Below are positions 56,176 through 64,000 of a stretch of 64,000 bases of DNA, one piece after another (the stretch's first letter is position 1; each line of letters begins with the position of its first letter). The stretch is from NCBI GenBank assembly GCA_036186865.1, contig AP025055.1, positions 22,950,274-23,014,273 on the forward strand, written 5' to 3'. Made by a program: the position numbers and the translations under genes. The notes below the pieces were generated by a model. It worked only from the letters and a program-made list of their open reading frames with translations. It had not been told where the DNA came from and did no database searches. Origin of the DNA: Eustoma russellianum. Its lineage: Eukaryota > Streptophyta > Magnoliopsida > Gentianales > Gentianaceae.

Positions 56176-57916
56176 TGTAGAGAAAAAGGGGTTTGAGTGA
56201 TTTCAAAATATGTGATTTAAATGAGCATGACAAAAAAACGTGTGCATGATATAAACGTGTGCAAGATATATTACTTCCCTTATTTAGGTCATATATAATG
56301 TGCGGTACTAACGATCCATGAAGCGTTAAAGCTTACATCATATGGCAAACATTTGTTGTGTTTATACTATTTTCAGGTGCCACCATTAATGAACTAAACT
56401 AGTTCATTAAGTGAAGTACTTAGTTAATTAACTAAGTAGTTCATTAAAGGAAGCTACATTTGGACAAGGCACAAAGGCAACAAGACTAAGAAAGGAAAGT
56501 CTCCTCCTCCCCATTTACTACATATGGCACGCCTACACATATATATAAATATATATTTTCTGATTTTTTTGAAAAAGGCACATACACATGTATTCTAACA
56601 TACTACCGACACGTTATACATTTTACGTACATACGTTAACGTCACACCATCATACTTAACTCATATATTTATGAGTATATCAGGTCTTATATCATATGAT
56701 ATAAGTCATGGTGATGACAAATTAAATACGACATGTAAAAGGTTCTAAGCCAAAAATTGTCGTATCAGACGAATACCGAAACTTCGCCAACGTGTCACGT
56801 ACTTGCCAGAAATAGATGGGCCAGCCCCTACACCTCAAAAATCATTATTAATTTCGTGCATATGATGATAATTCCAGCCATAAAATCATTCCATGTTGGC
56901 ACACACACAATCACCCCACATTAAGGCCAAATTGTGGAGATTCCAATTTCAATTTTGTCACATGTAATGGCGCCACTTTAGACCAGCTAAGTGCTGAGAA
57001 TTAAAATTTATATTATATATTATGTGTAACATAATATATATAACATGTGCAAAAAGTTGGAATTTAATTAGAAAAAATCGGGTAATCGATAAATATCGAA
57101 AATTCGGTTTTCTACGTACACAAAACATGGAACATTTTTGGCACATCATACGACACGTATCGAGACACTTTTTACATATTTCATACATCTTAAAGTGTTC
57201 CAGAAAATTAAATTAAGGGCTGATTGGAATATAACATGTGTGTATTATTAAATGTGCACTTTTTACAAAGTTAGCAAAAATAAAATTCAGCACATGCCTA
57301 AACATGTTAATACATGCCTAACACACTTGATGGAGCCTATGTGGAGCCTTGTTGGCGTATTGATTAGTCAAGAATCAAGTTTACAAGATTGGTGACTTGG
57401 AGAAAGAAGCTACAAAAGGTAATGTTTTAAACTTTATCTCATTTGTAACACATGCTGAAAATTTCAGCATGTGCACTATATGGTGGCCGATTTTAATCTC
57501 TAAATAGACATATTTTATGTCTTGAATTAGGTGGTTAATTGGAAGAAGAAATGGAAGTAATTTGAATAAGATACAAAGCCATAAAGTGTGATATGTTGAA
57601 TATCACACATGCTGAAATTTTTCAGCATGTGTGGGAATGTATCTTGAACGTTTTTATGGCCTTATTATTGTCCAAATTTCATTTTCAAAATGATGAGAAT
57701 ATTTGCAACTAATTGGTGATTTATTTTAAAAGAAAAATCAATGAAAATTTGGAAGTTATTTGAATTATATCACTATGAAACACATGCTGAAATTTCAGTA
57801 TGTTAATTACTTCATTATGGCCGATTTTTTTTACCATTGTTTGGAGAAATATTATCTTGCTTGATTTGGATGATAATCTTATGAGTTATGGCAACTAATT
57901 TATGTTGATTTGGCTT
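56176..57916 (+). repeat. Element C 5' LTR, truncated at 1.74 kb
   Basis: Starts TGTAGAGAAAAAGGGG. It matches N and H LTRs and contains the palindrome at 56686-56705 and three CACATGCTGAAA inverted repeats (57449-57803). At 57917 it jumps into RT coding sequence, so the second part of the LTR, the PBS and the first gag codons are gone. Confidence 0.85.
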
Positions 57917-58383
57917 ACATGAAAGGTTTTAAACTTTATCAAATAGACGTAAAAAGTGCATTTTTAACTGGCTTTATACAAGAAGCAGTATACGTGAAGC
58001 AACCACCCGGTTTTGAAGATTTGAAATACCCTAATCACGTGTACAAATTAAGAAGGCACTATATGGCTTTAAAGCAAGCACCTAGAGCTTGGTATGATCG
58101 TTTTGCTACTTTTCTTCTAGAAAATGGATTTAAAAGAGGCACCATAGATCGCACATTATTCTTGAAACAAGATAAATCGGATTTACTAATCATTCAAATT
58201 TATGTTGATGACATCATTTTTGGATCTACATCTCATAAACTTGTTGAAGAATTTAAAATTTGCATGAAATCCGAGTTTGAAATGTCTATGGTTGGTGAAT
58301 TGAATTACTTTATTGGCTTGCAAATTAAACAAACTAGTAAAGGTATTCACATAAATCAAGTTAAATATGTGAATGACATGATT
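57917..58383 (+). pseudogene. pol: Extra copia RT fragment fused in frame to gag
   Basis: MKGFKLYQIDVKSAFLTGF, LKQAPRAWYDRF and IYVDDIIFGST (catalytic box intact), ending VKYVNDMI. In the same frame gag text (MAIDIDLWSIIEDG) follows at once. This is a partial second RT, upstream of and additional to the RT at 61965-62666. Confidence 0.88.
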
Positions 58384-60192
58384 ATGGCTATAGATATTGA
58401 TCTTTGGTCGATTATAGAAGATGGTCCTTTTGTTCCATCTAAGTTATCCACCGTAGACGGAGTCACACTAGAAGTTGTCAAACCTAGACAAGAATATACA
58501 AGTGATGATAAAAGAAACTTAGCATGAATGCTAGGGCTATGCAATTGCTCTTGAATGGATTAAGTAAAAGTGAGTCTAGTTATGTCTCAAACTGTTCGAG
58601 TGCATAAGAAATGTGGAGGATACTAGAAATGAAACATGAAGGCACGAGTCAAGTAAAAGAGTCAAAGATAAACACACTTATGTCCACACTTGAGTCGTTT
58701 AAACTATTGCCTAATGAATCTGTTGTTGATATGGATATTCGTTTGACTAACATCTATAATTCTCTTGAGTCTCTTGGTAAAGCTTTTACCATGCAGGAAA
58801 AAGTACAGAAAGTCTTACGAAGCCTTCCATCAGAGTGGAACCCTAAAGTAACCGCAATAGAAGAAAGCAAGAAACGAACTCAATAAAGATGGAAGAGTTA
58901 ATTGGATCACTTAAGGTGTACCAAATAAACTCACCATACGGAAATCGGAATCATCTAAACAAGGGTAAAGCTATAGCTTTTAAATCAAATGAATACGTCT
59001 CTACTTTTTCCGATCACATAGATGATAGTGATTCTGAATCGGATAACGATGACCTAATTCTATTGGCTAAAGGTTTAAGAAAATTTATGAGAAGGTCATT
59101 AGAAACAAAAATAAGGGTACAACAACTAAAAGAAATAAGAACAAGTCAAATGATAAAGATGTTAAATGTTATGAATGTGGCAAAATTGGACATTTATCAT
59201 ATGACTGCCCCAATAAAGAAAAGCAAACATATAAACACCCTGACAAGGAGCGGAACAAGAATAGACTCGTCTCAGAACCCAAGCAAAGGAAACGTGCTCT
59301 AAAGGCCTCCACCAGGAGTGATACATCGGATTCTGAGACTAAAACCGGAGAAGAGACTGCACAAGTATGCTTTGTGTCCAAAGCATCTAATGAGGTATCA
59401 TCTGATTCTGATTCTGACTCTGAGCCTTCTTATGATGATCTTTTTAGTCAGTATTTAGAATTGCATAAATTCACTAAGACTCTCGCTAAGAAAAAGAAGC
59501 GATTAATTGAAGATAAGAAACTGTTAGAATCTTCTAACGAGAATCTTATCGCTCAATTAAACAATTCAAAGAAAGAGTCATCATGCATCATCACTGCATT
59601 AAAGACAGAGATTTCATCATTAATCACTCAAAATAACGAAATGAAATCATAGATTTCAAATTTGAAGTCAAGGATTATAGACCTAGAGAAAATGATGAAA
59701 CAGTTTGATACGGGATCCAACATGCTGCATCGTATTATCTTATCACAAAAGCATGACAGTGACAAAACGGGTTTGGGATACGTTGATACTAATGAAGTAT
59801 CCACCAAACCAACTAAGTTTGTTGTGTCTAAGAAAGTAGACACCCCAAAGCCTCAAATAGCGTCTAAGATGACGCAAAAACCGCCTCTTCCCTCATCACG
59901 CCCCACTTCCTCTTCATATCATGCTAAATACAATTTTGTACCATATAGATATGAAAAGAAAAGAGTGATGCATACACGGAATTCGTTTCATCCACACACT
60001 ACACACACACAAGGACATGTCAAAAACGTCCTTCATACAATGAGTATAAAGGAGTTCTTGGGCAAAGGCCCAAAGTGCACTCACCACATGTCTACTATAT
60101 CGCACCTTCATCTACATTCTTGCCATTTGCTAGACCGAGAAGGATCACCCAAGTATGGATACCGAAAGGTACTTTTACAAAGAGGTGATTAA
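58384..60192 (+). pseudogene. gag: Element C gag with zinc knuckle and coiled-coil tail
   Basis: Lacks its N-terminus. The capsid-like part (58611-58886) has KINTLMSTLESFKLLPNESV and VQKVLRSLPSEWNPKVTAIE. The knuckle is CYECGKIGHLSYDC at 59167-59208. An acidic serine stretch follows (SSDSDSDSEPSYDDLFSQYL), then a Lys/Glu-rich coiled coil to 59652. A stop at about 59650 and a restart (59662-60192) split the tail. Frameshifts near 58527, 58886 and 59140. Confidence 0.85.
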
Positions 60193-60242
60193 CTAACTCG
60201 CAAGGACCCAAAGTTAAAGGGTACCTAAATCATCTTTGCACA

Positions 60243-60599
60243 TTGCAGGGAGCCCACACATCAAAAGATACAACTATAAAGTGGTTCCTTGACAGTGGCT
60301 GCTCGAGGCACATGAAGGGTGACCCGAGCTTGTTCACAAAATTAAAGAAGGTCACAAAAGGCGGATCCGTGACCTTTGGAGACAACACCGAAGGCAAGAT
60401 CATCGGAAAAGGTACGATAGGAAATCCAAGCACTCTTCAAATCTCCAACGTCTATTTGGTAAGCAACTTATCTTACAATCTTCTTAGCATTTCTCAATTT
60501 ATTGACAATGGCTTTAATATGTGTTTCACTCACCCTTACTGCAATATAATAAATAAAAATGGAGAAGAAACCGTTTTAAAAGGAAAACGAGAATGGTAA
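60243..60599 (+). pseudogene. pol: Element C aspartic protease
   Basis: WFLDSGCSRHMKGDPSLF with the catalytic Asp at 60291-60293, then VTFGDNTEGKIIGKGTIG and LSYNLLSISQFIDNG. The domain is intact through its own open frame but is separated from gag and integrase by frameshifts. Confidence 0.88.
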
Positions 60600-60624
60600 C
60601 ATTTTTACGCTTTCTATAGATGAT

Positions 60625-61520
60625 ATGGTAGACGCTAAAGTTAAGTGCTTTATGTCAAATGAACCAAATGTGAATTTATGGCATAGATGTTTAGGAGACA
60701 TTGGTATTTCCACACTAGAAAAACTCCAACGAAAGAACCTAGTACGAGGACTGCCTACACTTGATTTAGACAACTTTCAGTTGTGTGAATCTTGCATAAA
60801 GGCAAACAAACACGTGAGTCACTTAAACCTAAGAATGAAATAAGCACGACTAGAGTCTTAGAACTACTACACATTGATTTGTTTGGTCCTAGTCGCACTA
60901 CAAGCCTTGGTGGGCGTCACTATGCATGCGTGATTGTTGATGATTTTTCTCGTTATACTTGGACTTTATTTCTTGCACATAAAATGATAGTGCCATTGAA
61001 ATTGCGAATTAATCAAACAACTTGAAAATCAGTACAGTGTCAATGTGAAAAAGATAAGAAGTGATAGGGGCGGTGAATTTAAAAACAAAGATATGATTTC
61101 ATTTTGCGAAGAAAAGGGAATCAAGCATGAGTTTTCGACACCTAGAACTCCACAATTAAATGGAGTAGTAGAAAGAAAGAATCGAACACTACAAGAAATT
61201 GCTAGGACCATGTTATGCAAAAATAATTGCCTAGATTTCTGTGGGCGAAAGCCGTAAATTGTGCATGCTACACAGTAAATCGCTTATCTATTAGAAAGAA
61301 AATAAACAAGACGCCTTATGAAATATTGAATGATCGCATGCCTAAGATTGACTATTTTCGTGTGTTGGATGCAAATGTTTTGTCTTAAATACAAAAGATA
61401 ATTTAGATAAATTTGAATCTAAATCAATTGAGTGCATTTTTGTTGGATATTCTACAAACTCAAAAGCATATAGATGTTATTATCCTCTCACTAGACAAAT
61501 CATAGAATCTATTTCATATG
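60625..61520 (+). pseudogene. pol: Element C integrase
   Basis: The HHCC finger has LWHRCLGDIG (one His of the usual GHIG changed to Asp) and LCESCIK. The core has LLHIDLFGPSRTTSLGGRHY (first Asp), SDRGGEFKNKDMI (second Asp) and LNGVVERKNRTLQEIARTML (Glu), so the DDE triad is present. Frameshifts occur near 60800, 61000, 61240 and 61370. The tail (KKINKTPYEILNDRMPKIDY) is followed by the acidic linker. Confidence 0.88.
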
Positions 61521-63290
61521 AAGTTTAATGAATTTGGTGAGATTGATAAAGATAAAGAATATGATGATGACTTTGAATTGAAACCCGTGTTGAATGAAGA
61601 TGATGGTACATTTGATATGCATGACATGAATGACACACTAGAAATGCATGATCACTTAGAAATGCATGATAACATAGAAAATAATCAACCAAGATGGCAT
61701 AAGATCACCCACATGATCTCATCATAGGCGACATCACTCAGGGTGTGCGACCACGTAGAAGAATTACTTTGGATGAAATAAATTAATTTCATGCTATGAT
61801 TTCTGAAATTGAACCCAAAATGTGCATGATGCTTTGAGTGATTCTTCATGGATTGATGCTATGCATGATGAGCTAAATCAATTCGTTAGAAATGATGTAT
61901 GGGATTTAGTGCCACGACCACAAGATAAGACCATAATACGCACAAAGTGGGTGTTTAGGAATAAATGAATGACGAAGGAAAGGTCGTTAGAAATAAAGCT
62001 AGACTTGTAGCACAGGGCTATAATCAAGAAGAAGGAATTGACTACGATGAAACATTTGCACCCGTAGCACGTTTAGAAGCTTTACGACTCTTACTTGCGA
62101 TTGCTTGCATGAAAGATTTCAAATTGTCTCAAATGGACGTAAAAAGTGCATTCCTAAATGGATTTATACAAGAAGAGGTATACGTGAAGAAACCACCCAG
62201 TTTTGAAGATTTGAAACATCCCGATCACGTGTACAAACTAAAGAAGGCACTTTACGGACTAAAGCAAGCACCGAGAGCATGGTATGATTGTTTTGCTACT
62301 TTCCTTTTAGAAAATGATTTTAAACGAGGTACTATAGATAGCACACTATTTTTGAAACAAGATAAATTGGATTTACTTATTATTCAAATCTACGTTGATG
62401 ACATTATTTTCGGTTCTACCTCACGTAGACTTGTTGAAGATTTTGAAAATTGCATGAAATCCGAATTTGAAATGTCTATGGTTGGTGAACTTAACTATTT
62501 TCTTGGCTTGCAGATTAAACAAACGAGTAAAGACATTCACATAAGTCAAGCTAAATATATAAATGACATGATTAAAAAGTTCAATTTTGAAAATTTGAAA
62601 CCATCCCCCACCCCTATGAGTGTCACCACTAAATTGGATAAGGATGAACATGGTAAAGATTTTTGACAATGCTTTATATCGGTCTATGATTGGTTCTTTG
62701 CTATATTTAACTGCTAGTAGGCCTGATATCATATTCAGTGTATGCATGTGTGCACGTTTTTTAGAGTCAACCTAAGGTGTCTCACTATAATGCGGTATAA
62801 AAAGAATATTCCGTTATATTAAGCACATGCCCACCTAGGAATTTGGTATGATAAAGATTCCGAATTTAACTTACATGCTTATACTGATGCAGATTACGGT
62901 GGCTGTAAAATAGATAGGAAGGGCCACGAGTGGCACTTGCCAATTTATAGGAAACTCACTCATTTCATGGTTTTCCAAAAGCAAGCAAGTGTTGCTTTGT
63001 CCACTACTGAGGCTGAGACATGGCACTTAGCCTTTGTTGCACACAGTTGTTGTGGATAAAACAACAACTTTCGGACTTTGGAATTACCGTAAATAGAATT
63101 CTTGTATACTGTGATAGTATGAGTGCCATTAATCTGTCTAAGAATCCCGTGTTACACTCTAAGGGTAAGCATATAGAAGTACACTATCACTTTCTTCGTG
63201 ATCACGTAAACAATGGCAATATCGTCATAGATCATGTACGCACAGAAGCACAAGTAGCGGATATCTTACAAAATCCTTAAATCAAGCCAC
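61521..63290 (+). pseudogene. pol: Element C reverse transcriptase and RNase H
   Basis: The acidic, Met/His-rich linker (61518-61727) precedes RT: TKWVFRNK (frameshift at ~61963), EGIDYDETFAPVARLEALRL, MDVKSAFLNGFIQEEVYV, LYGLKQAPRAWYDCF and IYVDDIIFGSTSRRL. The 61965-62666 frame is 233 codons without a break. RNase H follows with frameshifts near 62665, 62760 and 62930 (TDADYGGC, STTEAE, CDSMSAINLSKNPVLHSKGK), ending at VADI...QNP at 63280. Confidence 0.9.
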
Positions 63291-63559
63291 GTATGAATCT
63301 CTTCGTTCTAAATTAGGCATGATTTCAGCTGATGTGATTAGACTTGATTTGATTTGATTCTCTTTCCTTACTTACAGACATATTTTGATTTACTTTCCAA
63401 AATAAAGGGGGAGAGAGAAGCATGATTTATGGGGGAGATAGATACTGATTGCATAAATCAAGGGGAGCGGTTTAAAATTTAAAAATTTAAATTTCGAATT
63501 TTATGCATGATTGAAGGGGGAGCGATAGGATTTAATCATGTGCATAAGTTATTTTGAAA

Positions 63560-63578
63560 ATCATCAAAAGGGGGAGAT
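63560..63578 (+). other. Element C polypurine tract
   Basis: AAAAGGGGGAGAT directly precedes the LTR start TGTAGGAAAAAGG at 63579. Two earlier purine runs (63405-63418 and 63465-63473) resemble it. Confidence 0.85.
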
Positions 63579-64000
63579 TGTAGGAAAAAGGGGTTTGAGT
63601 GATTTCAAAATATGTGATTTAAATGAGCATGACAAAAAAAAATGTGTGCATGATATAAACGTGTGCATGATATATTACTTGCCTTATTTAGGTCATATAT
63701 AATGTTGCCGTACTAACGAGCCATGAAGCGTTAAAGCTTACATCATATGGCAAAAATTTGTTGAGTTTATGCTATTTTCAGGTGCCACCATTAATGAACT
63801 AAACTAGTTCATTAAGTGAAGTACTTAGTTAATTAAACTAATTTGTTCATTAAAGGAAGCTACATTTGGACAAGGCACAAAGGCAACAAGACTAAGAAAG
63901 GAAAGTCTCCTCCTCCCCATTTACTACATACGGCACGCCTACACATATATATAAATATATATTTTCTGATTTTTTTGAAAAAGGCACATACACATGTATT
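63579..64000 (+). repeat. Element C 3' LTR, first 422 bp (cut by window end)
   Basis: It matches 56176-56600 closely. The differences are single-base changes and short indels (for example TGTAGG versus TGTAGA). Confidence 0.9.

Larger units (their letters stand above)
56176..64000 (+). mobile_element. Copia element C, rearranged (runs off window)
   Basis: The order is: truncated LTR, RT fragment, gag, coiled coil, protease, integrase, RT, RNase H, PPT and 3' LTR start at 63579. It belongs to the same family as N and H and is the best reference for pol in this window. Its right end and any target duplication lie outside the window. Confidence 0.85.

Overview
The window reads as transposon-packed intergenic DNA from a seed plant, most likely an angiosperm with a large repeat-rich genome. 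I find no host gene, tRNA, rRNA or CRISPR array. Nearly all of the sequence can be assigned to plant-type LTR retrotransposons and two LINEs. The copia elements have ~3 kb LTRs, tRNA-iMet-type primer sites (TGGTATCAGAG) and coiled-coil-rich gag, resembling the SIRE/Maximus clade. The gypsy elements have ~3.2 kb LTRs and a C-terminal chromodomain, resembling Tekay/Del chromoviruses. The LINEs are L1-type with a C-terminal RNase H. Clade names are inferred from these traits, not from a tree. All coding regions are broken, so they are entered as pseudogenes.

Layout, left half. 1-2780 is a long LTR-like repeat (family A, minus orientation). 2781-30256 is a copia element H (plus) that has been invaded twice. 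A complete minus-strand copia element N (6708-17893, TSD TATTC) sits in its pol. A gypsy element G1 (20269-30062, TSD AAGCT) sits in its 3' LTR. A 2.75 kb tandem duplication spans the copia/gypsy boundary (19525-22272 and 22273-25055), and a 162 bp solo LTR sits in the G1 3' LTR.

Layout, right half. 30257-31190 is a truncated gypsy-type LTR (G4). LINE L1 (minus, 31190-44335) is split by a complete gypsy element G2 (33417-43000, minus). Family A copies A3 (44335-50117, split by LINE L2 at 46549-48905) and A2 (50118-53063) follow. A copia LTR fragment, a 5'-truncated gypsy G3 (53710-56175), and a rearranged copia element C (56176 to the window end) complete the window.

The most interesting signals are structural. 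Four unrelated repeat families here carry arrays of inverted repeats. In three of them (the LINE 3' region, the G LTRs and the G4 LTR) stem sequences differ from unit to unit while pairing is kept, and a short motif beside or inside the hairpin stays constant (GGTATGAT, GGTATAAAG, or a TATTCTCTC-like loop). G1 and G2, in opposite orientation and each with its own LTRs, lack the same RT core. That implies a deletion derivative that kept transposing, with machinery supplied by another element. All homology and structure statements come from reading by eye; no alignment, folding or database search was run.
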